Positions 11,166 to 22,514 are shown, counted from the first letter of the stretch. The stretch: 64,000 nucleotides of DNA from Bactericera cockerelli (GCA_024516035.1 CM044963.1:21764176-21828175); one strand, 5' to 3'. Translations and numbers: made by a program. Notes: a model not told the origin generated them from the sequence alone.

Positions 11166-11347
11166 CTATATGAATAAAATAATAACAATACCTATTTTTA
11201 TGATAGATGATTTTTGATGATAAAAAAAATTCTCCACACCACATCACTCTTTTAACATTTTTTTCGCACCACTCATGGTTTAAAAAAAAAAGATGAGTTT
11301 TTCACAGTCGTTTCATTTCGGAGCCATGAAACAGAAGCTACTGATCG

Positions 11348-11505
11348 ACTCAGTGAGTGACTCACTAACTCAGTGAGTGACTCACTAACTCAGTGAGTGA
11401 CTCACTAACTCAGTGAGTGACTCACTAACTCAGTGAGTCACTCACTAACTCACTGAGTTAGTGAGTGACTCACTAACTCAGTGAGTGACTCACTAACTCA
11501 CTGAA
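11348..11505. repeat. 20-bp self-complementary tandem repeat
   Basis: Units of actcagtgagtgactcacta repeat every 20 bp, with one orientation switch near 11438-11455. Each unit contains TGACTCA, and the unit is nearly palindromic, so the array can form many hairpins. Confidence 0.9.
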
Positions 11506-12015
11506 TTCTGAGATAGAAACAGCTGTTTCCTTATTGAGGAAATTAATTATTTCCTGACTATCCTAAAGTTTGGGTGCTGAATTATTATCTATCAACTACT
11601 TCCTAATTCAAGAGATCCACTATTTCCTGAAACCCTGGAACTGAGATATTACCTATCATAAAAGGAAATAGGTGCTTCATTAAACTGTTGGCATAATGGG
11701 ACTTCCCGTTTTGTCCTGACAGTCTCAAAAGAACACTACTTTATACTTAATCTTTGGAATTCATATTCATCAAACAGTGAGTTTATAAAGTTCAGCATTA
11801 ATTTTACATCATTGTGTAGCTTCGTCCATATCGACGTTGCCAAATTCCATAGTGCAGCATTAAGTAGAAGTGGTGTATTCTGTTATTGAATTTTTACCAG
11901 GGGGCTGATAATTGACAAGGTCCTCTAGAATCTAGAACCATGTCAATCAGAGTACCTATTTCATTTTATACTTTACAAGAATATTGGAAACAATTCATTT
12001 CCAATGGTGTTATTA
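11506..12015. other. No gene; scrap of a SINE tail
   Basis: The block ctgttggcataatgggactt at 11683-11702, with the following tgacagtct, matches the 3' tail of the SINE at 46622-46930. The rest is unassigned. Confidence 0.45.
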
Positions 12016-12024
12016 TACAGAATA

Positions 12025-12185
12025 AAAAGTTGGTGTTAGGAAGGGAATCCAGCCGAAAAAGGAATATGCCACAACCAACAAACCAATCTCAATAATGAGG
12101 TTGTACAATGCCAACCCCAAGGAGGTTTTGGAAAAGTGAAGGAAGAAACCTCGTGTGGGATTAATCTTGTAAATAAAACAAGGTA
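12025..12185 (+). repeat. RTE-like LINE 3' end fragment
   Basis: ggtgttaggaagggaatcca, gccgaaaaa and gccacaaccaac follow the pattern of the conserved 3' end of RTE-type LINEs. It encodes nothing. Confidence 0.45.
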
Positions 12186-12199
12186 AAGTCAATAAACCA

Positions 12200-12330
12200 A
12201 CAGGCTGGCATTTCCGGCCCTACCCAGGTTGGGTGAGGTAAATGTGGGCATCTGGTACGATTCCCAGCGAATGGAGGGTAAAACATCTTAGAAGTCAATA
12301 AAAAGGGCTTAGGATGGGTATAAAAAAAAA
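12200..12330 (+). repeat. SINE-A body fragment
   Basis: ggctggcatttccggcccta, cccaggttgggtgaggtaaa and the gattcccagcgaatggaggg block match the complete SINE-A copies. It has no tRNA head. Confidence 0.65.
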
Positions 12331-12394
12331 TATGAAAAATAAAACAAAAGACTTATTTTAAAAAAACCCCGTCCCAATCCAGGACGTTAAATCA

Positions 12395-12495
12395 AATAGA
12401 ATCATTGGCGTTAGGAGGGCCATCCAGCCCTAAAAATGTGCCAAAACCAACCAACATACCTCAACCATGACGTAGAACAACGTCGACATTGCTTA
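12395..12495 (+). repeat. Second RTE-like 3' end fragment
   Basis: ggcgttaggagggccatcca, gccctaaaaatg and accaaccaacat recapitulate the block at 12030-12090. Confidence 0.45.
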
Positions 12496-12589
12496 AGCGG
12501 GATAAGACAGAGTAAGAAAAGAAGAAGAGTGCAGCAATAGCCGATTAATAACGGCAAGTTAAAGACCTTGTTGTCCATCTCACCTCTTT

Positions 12590-12936
12590 CCCTCCTTTTC
12601 CTCCTCCTCCTCCTCCCACTTCCTTAACTTCTTCCCTCTCTCCCTCCTTCTATTCTCTCTCTCCCACTTCCTTAACTTCTTCTTGTCCATCTCTCCTTAC
12701 TCCCTCTCTCCCTCCTTCTATTCTCTCTCTCCCACTTTCTTAACTCTTGTTGTCCATCTCTTGTTCCTCCCTCTCTCCCTCCTTCTATTCTCTCTCTCTC
12801 ACTTCCTTAACTTCTTGTTGTCCATCTCTCCTCACTCCCTCACTCCCTCCCTCTCTCCCTCCTTCTATTCTCTCTCTCCCACTTCCTTAACTTCTTCTTG
12901 TCCATCTCTCCTTACTCCCTCTCTCCCTCCTTCTCT
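12590..12936. repeat. Pyrimidine minisatellite, left part (split by LINE)
   Basis: Units of about 62-72 bp with cttccttaacttcttgttgt, ccatctctcc and ctccctccttctattctctc. The array stops at ccctccttct and resumes with ttctattctc beyond the LINE at 17958. Frames through it are Ser/Leu/Pro artefacts. Confidence 0.85.
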
Positions 12937-13633
12937 CTTCTTCTTCTCGTGGTGATCAGTCGATTGTTAAGACGCTCCTCTATTTTATAAAATTTTAAAG
13001 TTAAAAGTGAAAGTAGAACATTCTAGTGTATTTTTCTAGACCCACACAAGTGCCATCTTTCATAGTTCACTGCGAATTGCACGCGAAATTCGTAAGTTAA
13101 ACTTATATGAACATTTAAAAATTTATTGTTGAAAATTTCTAACCAGAAACAGCCATTGTTGAAATTTAAATTTTTAAAAAAACAGCTGTGTTTAGAAACT
13201 GATAATCAGTAGAGAATCAGAGATAATTACCTTTAGATAAGGAATTACTGATTACAGTTCATTAACAGCTGATGGGACCACAGTGCTATTTCTAACACTT
13301 CTGAACTCAATACCTAGAGAGCAGCACTTTTTGGTGGATTGGTTCAACCGTTTTCCAATTTCTTTGAAACCGGTAGCTACCGCTGGAACCTCAAACTTTC
13401 CAGTGTACTCAACTTTTCAATAAGTTCTCAGTACCGCCGCTAGATCACTTTACATAGAAAAGATAAACGAGAACTGATAACAACTGGAGGTCATCACCTA
13501 TCAGAGTGACGTCATCACCGCAGACGTTTGGAACCGAACTGTGAGGTAGCCCCACTACCTACCTACCTAGCTTCATACCTCTCTGCCTAGCATCATACCT
13601 ACTACCTAGCTTCATACATACTACTGTGTCACG

Positions 13634-14579
13634 ATGTCCGGCAGCTGCATTACTTGCACCGAGGATCTTCCTGGTGACGGGGATTATTTACTATGCAGCT
13701 ACTGTAAAGGAGGTCTGCACTGGATATGCGGAGGTTTGAAGGAGTCGTCTTGGCGTTCTATGTCAAATCCAACTAAGGCGAACTGGAAATGTCCGGTGTG
13801 CAGGGCCCCTAAGAGGCAGGGAAACCTGACTCAAGAGAGTGGTGACGAGCAGTTGACAATGGCGAACATTCGGAAAACTCTGGACAAGATGTTCGGGGAG
13901 TTAAGAGGAAGTATGGAGACCAGGTTCACGGAGATAGAGAACAGCTTGGAGTTCAATGATAAAATGTTAGAAGACCTACAAAAGTCGTTTAAGGAGACAC
14001 AGCAGAAGATTATCGTCATGGAGAAAACCCAGGATAAACTCGAGAAACAGAATCAGGAGTTGCAAAAAAAAAATAAAAAACCTGGAATGTTTTGTTCAAG
14101 ATACCGTGCAAGAAGGAAACAAATGCAAAATAGAAATATCCGGTATTCCACAGTATATTGATTACAAGTCATTCACTGCCCAAGTTTTTGAGAAAATAAA
14201 AGTGAATAATTTTGTGAAACAAGATGAGTACACTATTGAGAAAACAATTATTAAAAAAAAGGATAACGAACCTCTAGTGAAATCTCTTGTATTAACACTA
14301 AAAAATGAGGAAACCAGAGACAAAGTTTTGGAAACAATCAGAATCAACAAGCCGACCCTCAAATCAGAAGAGTTCAGCTCGCAGCATCCCTCGACAGTCA
14401 TTTACATCAATGAGTATCTTTCGCCATACATGAAAAAACTTCTCTATGAAGTGAAAGCTTTAAAAAAGGACAAGAACTTTTCATATGTCTGGGTGAGAAA
14501 CGGTAAGATCTTTGTTAAGGTAACTGAGGGGGCAAACCCCATACGGCTGAGGTCCTTGGACGATCTGTCCAAAATATAA
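13634..14579 (+). pseudogene. LINE ORF1: PHD finger, coiled coil, FP-like C-terminal domain (frameshifted)
   Basis: It starts at ATG 13634. Residues 5-56 form a PHD finger with Cys5, Cys8, Cys21, Cys24, His29, Cys32, Cys53 and Cys56 (C4-H-C3). Residues of about 80-150 are charged and heptad-like (coiled coil). The frame is lost in the A10 run at about 14063-14072 and would end at 14161. The +1 frame carries the rest, from about 14079 to the stop at 14577-14579, including IEISGIPQ and then STVIYINEYLSPYMKKLLYE and VWVRNGKIFVKV. This resembles the C-terminal domain shared by many insect LINE ORF1 proteins and the baculovirus FP family. In the parent element ORF1 binds element RNA. The indel could be a real mutation, a sequencing slip, or less likely programmed frameshifting. 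Confidence 0.82.
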
Positions 14580-14628
14580 AATAAAATACTTACTATGAAT
14601 ATACTTGTGTAAACTATTTAAATAAATC

Positions 14629-17574
14629 ATGTCGAATAATCCTTATTTAATAAATAAAATAAAAAATATAAAATTTGAATCAATGGAATATGATTATTTA
14701 GAAGATTGGAAAAACAACTTAAAGAAAAATAATCATTTAACATGCATACATGTAAATATACGAAGCATTAGAAAAAATTGGGACTTATTTTTATTTGAAT
14801 TAAAAAATATTTTCCATAAGATTGACTTAATCGTCCTTACAGAGGTAAATGTCCAAGAGGACGAAGCTTCACTTTATAAAATAAGAAATTATAATCAGTT
14901 GGTCAAAACTCGAATAAATAGAAGAGGCGGAGGAATAATTATTTATTATAGAGATAATTATAGTGTTGATCTCATTGACTATAATTTCGAAGATTCAGAA
15001 AGTCTAAACTTCAAGTTATTAGACAAGAAGCTGAAAACCGAATACACAATTTTGGCAGTTTATCGTCCTCCTAATGGAATCATCGCCTCCTTTCTCCAGG
15101 ACTTTCAATGGTGGATAAATAATGCGACCAGAAGAACAGATAACATTGTATTAATAGGCGACATAAATATATGTACGTTGAAAAAAAATAATATCAGTAC
15201 TCATTATTTGAACACCCTGTATAGCAATGAGTTTTTACCTACAATAAGAACCATTACACGAGAAGAAATGTTGGCAGGTAAAATAACAGCTTCGTGTATT
15301 GATCATATTAATTTGAAACTTAAAAATAAAAATAAAATTTTCTCGTCAGTCATTAAAACAAAGCTATCTGACCATTACTTTGTCGCATTACAAATATATC
15401 AGCAAGAAACAATAAGGGCTCAAAATCAAGGTGTCAACAAAAAATACGTCAATATTTTAATAACTTCAAAAATAGACAGGGGAATTTCTCAGTTCAACTG
15501 TGAGGAACTCCAAAATATAAAAGATGAAAAAGATCTTTATAATACTATAACGGGAAAGTTCCAGGAAATATACGAAAAATGTACCATAAAAAAAGAAAAA
15601 AGTTACAAAGACCAGCTCACCTCTTGGGTAAATGAAGAAACAAAAAAAATAATTAGAGAAAAAAATGATGTGTTAAAAAAATGGAGAAACAATAAAAATA
15701 ATGTGATTCTTTATGAAGAATATAAAATAAAAAGAAACCTAGCTACTAATGCTTTGAAAAAGCAAAAACGAATATACACTTTTAAACAGTTGAAAGATGC
15801 TAAAGGTGATATAAAAAAAATCTGGAATATACTCAACTTTTTACTGGACAGAAATTTTCGAGAAGACACGAAAACTCTTTTGTGCAAAAATTTCGGAACG
15901 ACAGAAATCGATAAGCTGGCTAATTCTTTCAACTGTAATTTTAAACAGCAAATAAAGGACCTGAAACAATTAAATAATGGACCAAAATTTCAGCTTAATA
16001 TGAAGCCCTATGTACAACAAAAATCCCTCAGTACATTGTATATTAGACCTCCACGAAAAGAGGATGTCTATAAAATAATTAAAAATTTAAGAAATACAGG
16101 TCCTGGTTTAGATAAAGTAAGGCCTAGGGACGTTAAAATAAACGCGATTACTCTTACTCCTATAATTACGACACTGCTGGGCCAGATTTTAGTCAATAAA
16201 AATATTCCTAAGTCGCTAAAAATTTCGTGTATTACACCGCTATATAAGAAAGGTGAGGTCCATAATTTTGGCAATTATCGTCCAGTGGGTTCCATGTGTT
16301 TCATCGAAAAAATTCTCGAAAAATATATAGAAGAGCGCACAAAGAAATATTTAGATGAAAATAAAATTATTGCCAGCTTTCAGTATGGATTTCAGCCGAA
16401 AAAAAGCACCCTGACCCTGCTCGAGGACTTTGCGGAAATCATAAACTCGGCCCTGGATCGGCGAATGTTTGTGGTCATACTCTGGCTGGACCTGACACGG
16501 GCCTTCGAAACGCTAGACCACTCCACCATACTCAAGAAATTTAAAGAAATAGGGTTGGAAAATAAAATATTCGCAAATTATTTCACAGATAGAACGCAAG
16601 TCACCAAGATCGGAGAATTCACAAGCGATAAAATAAATATCGAGGACGGTCTGGTAACCGGAGCAATAAACAGTCCTGGGTAGTACAACATCTACACCTA
16701 CGACATCCAGTACTTAGATCTGAAGAGTGAGATGAAAATGTTTGCCGACGATTCCTGCATTGTTTCGGTGCACAAAAATTTAGAAGTAGCCGTTAAGACA
16801 GCTCAAAATGACTTCATTAGCCTGCAGAAGTATTTCTACAACAACGAGATTTATATCAACCAAACAAAAACAGAAGCTATGGTCATGGGGGTATCTAAGG
16901 GAATGTCAGAAATCCAACATCACAAAATAAAATGTCATGATCGACCTTGTTTATATGCAGAACAGTACAAAAGTTATTGCCAATGTCCTTTTATTGAATA
17001 CTCAGAATCATGTAAATATTTAGGGATTAACATAGATAGTTGTTTTAAAATGAAAACACATGTTAATACTTTAACTAAAAAACTGAGAATTTTGAATTAT
17101 AGGTTACGTAAGGGTAATGCTAATGTTTTACCGTTACATGCTAAAAAGCTGATTTATTTTTCACTCGTAGAATCTTTATTGAGATACGGGGCAACAATTT
17201 ATTCCTACTCTCCGGCCTATGTTATAGATCCTTTGATTAGCATACAGAAGAAAATCCTTAACTATCTATTTTGGAAGGAACAAGAACTTGAGGTTCGGTC
17301 AAAATTCTTACACCCGTACCAACTTTCAAAGCTAATATTAGTACTTAATTATTTCCAAAAAGAAGAATATAAAAAGACAAAGATAACAAAATACGACTTG
17401 AGAAGGCCAAATCTTGTAACTACAGTAGGGCACACAAAATATGGAGATAGAGTGCGTTCATCATTATTACCCAAGCTTTTCACTGATTATTGTAGAACTT
17501 TCCTAGAAGAAACCAATATGTCAATTGTTAAAAGAAAAATGTTAGCAATTTTACAAGAAGAACAGATAGAATAA
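14629..17574 (+). pseudogene. LINE ORF2: endonuclease plus reverse transcriptase (one internal stop)
   Basis: 981 codons with TAG at codon 685 (16681-16683); the same frame reopens at once. Residues 37-256 form the endonuclease (exonuclease/endonuclease/phosphatase fold): Asn43 in NIRS, Glu72, YRPP at 145, GDIN at 177-180, Asp225-His226 and SDH at 247-249. The RT follows: KKGEVHNFGNYRPVG, QYGFQPKKSTLTLLEDF, the catalytic Asp621 in LDLTRAFETLDH, and FADD at 705-708 in place of YADD. The stop falls just after GLVTGAINSP, where LINEs have the GVPQG-type block, so this block is also altered. The C-terminal 270 residues include a thumb segment LRYGATIYSYSP. No RNase H is seen. The protein would nick target DNA and copy element RNA. 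Truncated at codon 684 it would lack half of the active site. Confidence 0.88.
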
Positions 17575-17957
17575 TTAATTTATTTACCTTTTATTTATTT
17601 GTTTATTTTTCATACCTTTTATTTATTTAATTTATTTATTTATGCATAATTTTTTCACTTTAACGTGTTCAATTGCTTATATTACCAATTTTCATTATAA
17701 TTTATTTTTCACCATTTTTATTACTTACCTATTTTATAAATTTTACATAACCATACATTATCGCTTGTTATTTTTACTAATATTATTGATTTAAAGAGTT
17801 TATTTATTTAATAACAAATACTTATGAGATAATGAAATGAGAGCAAGAGGAAGAAACAATCTCCTCAGAAGTTACCCTTTAGCTTAGGAGATTATATATG
17901 TTATTATTAATTTGTACAAAATAAAGTAACCAATATTCAATTCAATTCAAATTCAAT

Positions 17958-19020
17958 TCTATTCTCTCTCTCCCACTTTCTTAACTCTTGTTGTCCATCT
18001 CTTGTTCCTCCCTCTCTCCCTCCTTCTATTCTCTCTCTCCCACATCCTTAACTTCTTGTTGTCCATCTCCTTCTTCCTTCCTTTCTCTCTCCTTCTATTC
18101 TCTCGCTCACTTCCTTAACTTCTTGTTGTACATCTCTCCTTCCTCCCTCTCTCCCTCCTTCTATTCTCTCTCTCCCACTTCCTTAACTTCTTGTTGTCCA
18201 TCTCTCCCTCTCTCCCTCCTTCTATTCTCTCTCTCCCACTTCCTTAACTTCTTGTTGTCCATCTCTCCCTCCCTCCCTTCTTCTATTCTCTCTCTCTTAC
18301 TTCCTTAACTTCTTGTTGTCCATCTCTCCCTCTCTCCCTTCTTCTATTCTCTCTCTCCCACTTCCTTAACTTCTTGTTGTCCATCTCTCCTTCCTCCCTC
18401 TCTCCCTCCTTCTAATCTCTCTCTCTCCCACTTTCTTAACTTCTTGTTGTCCATCTGTCCTTCCTTCCTCTCTCCTTTCTTCTATTCTCTCCCTCACACT
18501 TCCTTAACTTCTTGTTGTACATCTCTCGTTACTCCCTCTCTCCCTCCTTCTATTCTCTCTCTCCCACTTTCTTAACTTCTTGTTGTACATTTCTTCTTCC
18601 TCCCTCTCTCCCTCCTTCTATTCTCTCGCTCACTTCCTTAACTTCTTGTTGTACATCTCTCCTGCCTCCCTCTCTCCCTCCTTCTATTCTCTCTCTCCCA
18701 TTTCCTTAACTTCTTGTTGTACATCTCTCCTGCCTCCCTCTCTCCCTCTCTCTCTCCCTCCTTCTATTCTCTCTCTCTCACTTCCTTAACTTCTTCTTGT
18801 CCATCTCTCCTTACTCCCTCTCTCCCCCCTTCTATTCTCTCTCTCTCACTTCCTTAACTTCTTGTTGTACATCTCTCCTTCCTCCCTCTCTCCCTCTCTC
18901 TCTCTCCCTCCTTCTATTATCTTTCTCTCACTTCCTTAACTTCTTGTTGTCCATCTTTCCTTCCTCCCTCTTTCCCTTCTTCTATTCTCTGTCTCCCACA
19001 TCCTTAACTTGTGATTGTCC
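17958..19020. repeat. Pyrimidine minisatellite, right part
   Basis: Resumes the same unit as 12590-12936, with some 15 units of variable length built on cttccttaacttcttgttgt and ctccctccttctattctctc. It is the larger half of the interrupted array. All frames in it are Ser/Leu/Pro/Tyr artefacts. Confidence 0.88.
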
Positions 19021-19684
19021 AAGTCAATTACCGCCTGAATTATTTCACCCCCGAGAATTACAAAGGTCAGAGTAGGAGTAGTAGCAGAAGAATTGCGGAT
19101 GTCGGAACTGAAGCGTGGGAGAGATGCTTCAAGATTCCACAGAATGTGTGGTTAATAAATAATAATAATAATAATAAATGGCGTGGAAACAAAAATATTA
19201 AAGAAGAAAACAGGAAGCCCCTGGACAGAAGAAACGAATAAACTACATGGGGAAAGAATGCGAAAATATTGGTCAGAAAGACAAAAGAAGAAATGAGTAC
19301 ATCTTATTATTATTATTATTATTATTGTTTAAAAAAAAAAATGGCTAAAATCGATGAAAAAAATGGCGTAGGGTGGGGCGATCCTATGGTCCAGGAGGAA
19401 ACACCTGGTCACGCCAGGTCGAAAGACTCATGCAGACGATTCCTGTGGCGATTCCTGTGGCGATTGTGGGCGCAATTGTTCACTCTTAGCCAAAGCAGAC
19501 GCTCGGAAGCATTCCAAGACCCCGAAAGGGTTTCCCCATCGAATTTATGAAGGGATGTGGCCACAGGAGAGAGGACAATTAAGTCCACCAACTAATATCC
19601 TCCTAAGATTATTATTATTATACAACGCTTTATTAGATATAAATGGACATTATGTACATACAAATAATTATTTTAACAATGAAA
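19021..19684. other. Unassigned DNA with (ata)n/(tta)n runs
   Basis: Trinucleotide runs at 19156-19176 and 19304-19326 bracket a GA-rich segment; they could be SINE or LINE tails. The segment 19380-19600, with a tandem gcgattcctgtg, has higher GC. The block 19610-19680 (aacgctttattagatataaa, tggacattatg, aaataattatttta) is the reverse complement of LINE 3' tails at 30360-30430 and 30565-30630. No gene is recognised. Confidence 0.45.
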
Positions 19685-20425
19685 AAAAAACACTGCCAAT
19701 TATGAACACAATACTTCCTCGTGATTGTTTCACATTGTGTACACGTGCGAATTTTGAGTTTTTATACTAAATTACTTGTATCTCCTAAACGGCTGAACCG
19801 ATTTTCTTTAAATTAATTTGTTTTAAATGATAGAAAACCGTTTTTTCTACATTTTAGACTCTACAAAAAATTCTGTATCGGCAAGCCGTGGTTCTTATTT
19901 TTTGACTCTATTGTCCAAAATTTCGGATTTTCTTAAATATCAGAGTCAAATTATAATTAATTAAAAAGAAAATATAAAAAGCCTGTGTAAAACAATAATA
20001 TGCATATACATACAAAATTTCATCAAAATCGGGTGTACCGTTCACGAGATATAAGCATTTAAGTAAAAAGTTAGTGGTCAGGCGCATGGTCTCTTTCACC
20101 CAGAGCCGCTAGTACGAATTCGATTAATTTAAAATGAGACCATCTACAGAATGTCTCCTAGATGTGTGCAAAATTTCATCAAAATCGGTCGAGTAGTTTC
20201 CGAGATTTGCGCGTTACAAGGAATCGTTTTAACAGACAGACAGACCGACAGACCGACACAAAACCAAATTTGCTCAGGAGGTTATGAAACGTCCAGAAAT
20301 ATGAAAAAAAATTAAATCGGAGAAAAAAAATATTTTTTTTTACAAAAACGAACACAATACTTCCGATTTCTAATATTAGAAATTTTTCGGAAGTAATAGG
20401 AACAATATCTATACTTATAAAAGAG
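19685..20425 (+). repeat. Interspersed repeat family R, longest copy
   Basis: Runs from aatacttcctcgtgattgtt to a terminal hairpin (acttccgatttctaatatta, ttcggaagtaatag). It contains blocks seen elsewhere: aaatttcatcaaaatcggtc, gagatttgcgcgttacaagg, tandem acagaccgacagacc, ccaaatttgctcaggaggtt and gaaacgtccagaaatatg. Other copies are at 3340-3912 (inverted), 47867-48150 and 58970-59110. No protein is encoded; the class is unknown. Confidence 0.7.
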
Positions 20426-20486
20426 AGTTTCACTCACTGATATACAATAAAAATGAAAAAGAATAGAAAATATATAAAACCATATG

Positions 20487-20540
20487 TCCTAACTATAGGG
20501 CGGGGTTATTGACTATGGCAATTTCTTCCACCCAACCCAA
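20487..20540 (-). repeat. Conserved LINE 3' UTR hairpin motif (minus)
   Basis: Reverse complement of ggtggaag, agattgcc, ggcaat and aaccccgccct as seen at 40163-40215. It is part of a severely 5'-truncated LINE copy. Confidence 0.55.
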
Positions 20541-20949
20541 CATTGTTGGGTGTTGGTAAACTGGACAGAACGAGAAATTCATCGGAAGTAAGAATTACTA
20601 GAAAACAACACAATAAATTATTTTATGTATATTTTATGTACTAATGTAATTTTATTATTTATTCATAACTTTTCTATTCGTTTGTTTCATGGTTCTATTC
20701 ATTATTAATATTATTGTTATTTAATGACCATAACAAATCTGTTTTCCTTGCCAGAGAGCATTTATTTTAAATGTTTATTATTCTAACGTCTACCTATGTT
20801 GTACTAAAATATTTATTGCAGCGCAAAGCTTGGATTATCTCCACCTAATTTCACTCTAATGCTTTTGGCGCTTCACTAACTTCTGATTCTATTTTTTACC
20901 TTACGATTTTTTTTATTTTAATTTTCATACCTTCTCTTTTCTCCCATTA

Positions 20950-21430
20950 ATAGACATTTCCTTGAATTCTATCTCTCTCTTTCTTTATTTCTATTTCTCA
21001 CTCTTTTTCTCCCTAACTCTCCTAACATTTCTTCCTCATTGTCTCCCTATATTCCTCTCACATGGTCTGCCTGATTCTTTCCTTTTCCTCCCTCTCTATC
21101 GGTCTATCGCCCTAACTCTCCTAACATTCCGCCCTTATTCTTTCCCTAACTCTCCGAACATTCCTCCCTTATTCTCTCCCTAACTCTCCTAACATTCCTC
21201 CCTCATTCTCTTCCTAACTCTCCTAATATTCCTCGCTCATTATCTCCCTAACTCTCCTAACATTCCTACATCATTATCTCCCTAACTCTCCTAACATTCC
21301 TCCCTCATTCTCTTTCTAACTCTCCTAATATTCCTCCCTTATTTCCTCCCTAACTCTCCTAACATTCCTACATCATTATCTCCTAGCACTCCTCCCTCCT
21401 TCTTTCACTAACTCTCCTCCCTATCTTCCT
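20950..21430. repeat. Pyrimidine-rich DNA with a tandem of about 33 bp
   Basis: From about 21110 to 21390 the unit ctctcctaacattcctccct recurs with loose spacing near 33 bp; left of this it is non-periodic CT-rich sequence. Confidence 0.75.
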
Positions 21431-21644
21431 GTTTTCCGTGTGAAGATATTTCCTCATTTTTCAATAAGGTAGGTCATAGAAAATTAAGTTATTCGAGTAC
21501 TTCAATTTTATTAATGGGAATGAGGTTGGCAGTTCTGCGTTCGCCAAGTTGTGTAGGTATAATTTTAAACCGTTATCCTCTCTGAAATTGGAATAGGAAA
21601 GAAAGTATTTGCTTCTACTTAAAAGATAAAAATCTAGTTATTTT

Positions 21645-21910
21645 CAGCCATTTTTAGACATTACGTTGACATCACGTGGACAAACTGAATACACGACTTT
21701 GACTATTACTTACAACCCTAACAGTAACATTATTAAAATTACTCACACAAGAACAAGACACGTAGGAGTACAACTTGACGAACATCTGAAATGGACAGAC
21801 CACGCTAAAGTAATAAAGAACAAACTCAGAAATTTAATGCACACTTTCAACAATCTCAAACCCATACTATCCAAAACTTTCTTAAAACAGGTTGTTTGGG
21901 GTGGAACATA
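21645..21910 (+). pseudogene. LINE reverse transcriptase thumb fragment
   Basis: An open frame of about 85 codons contains HVGVQLDEHLKWTDHAKVIK and then NLMHTFNNLKPILSKTFLKQ, the pattern that follows the RT catalytic site in jockey/CR1-like LINEs. It stops at TAA 21909-21911, directly after VVWGGT. A diverged 3' segment to about 22075 has an AATAAA. No catalytic motif is present. Confidence 0.62.
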
Positions 21911-22239
21911 ATATGCAAATGTTATAACTCCATTACAACGTAGAATATACTCTTACGAATCATACTAAACAAACATAGAATTTTTCACACCCAATCCCTT
22001 TACGTTTAATAATTTCAACTTTGTTTCTTGTAAATTGTATATACTATATTTTGTAAATAAAACTTGATTAAATCTGTTTAATAATAAATATAAACTTTCA
22101 ATGGGAAGCTTATCTACAACATTTTACCATTGCTGAGAAGTTGAAGAACATTTCCGACCATCTCCTCCACTGCTCTTAAATTATATTAAAAAGTGTCTAC
22201 AAAAACTAAATATGAATGGTTAAACATCTCAGTCTCTTA

Positions 22240-22514
22240 TGCTTGGTCCACACAGGTGCAACATGCAACATGAATTGACTCTGTGTGGGGATGGCTTCTG
22301 AACACGAACATGAATGTTCAAAAATTACCCGTGAGGATGTCGGTTTTCTACCGAACATCTTACATCTTTGTTGCTACTATGTTGCACGTGTGTGGACGGC
22401 ACTACTGAATTAAAACTGAATGGATCACTGACGAACACGAACTGCAACAGTGTTCCAATTACCACACACATGTTGCAGCAACGTGTTGCATGTTGCACCT
22501 GTGTGGATCCAGCA
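22240..22514. mobile_element. PIF/Harbinger-like MITE (275 bp)
   Basis: Terminal inverted repeats tgcttggtccacacaggtgc and gcacctgtgtggatccagca pair over about 30 bp, continuing into aacatgcaaca. TTA flanks both ends (22237-22239 and 22515-22517), the 3-bp target duplication typical of PIF/Harbinger elements. It carries no gene. Confidence 0.78.

Larger units (their letters stand above)
12937..17957 (+). mobile_element. Nearly full-length jockey/CR1-group LINE
   Basis: An element of about 5.0 kb inserted in the pyrimidine minisatellite. Order: a 5' UTR of about 700 bp (with a small cctacctagcttcatac repeat at 13550-13620), ORF1 (13634-14579), a 49-bp gap, ORF2 (14629-17574), and a 3' UTR of about 380 bp. 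The tail is an attcaattcaattcaaattc repeat rather than poly(A). ttct may be a short target duplication, but the repetitive target makes this uncertain. One frameshift in ORF1 and one stop in ORF2 are the only coding lesions noted, so the copy is relatively young. The exact 5' end is approximate. The clade is inferred from domain order and needs an RT phylogeny. Confidence 0.85.

Noticed and set aside
13634..14579. Viral origin for the FP-like domain in ORF1
   Set aside because: The domain is common in insect LINE ORF1 proteins, and the element has endonuclease and RT next to it; no viral gene set is present.
19269..19550. 93-codon ORF with a Tyr run
   Set aside because: The Tyr run is a (tta)n/(att)n microsatellite; the rest has no recognised domain and no independent start.
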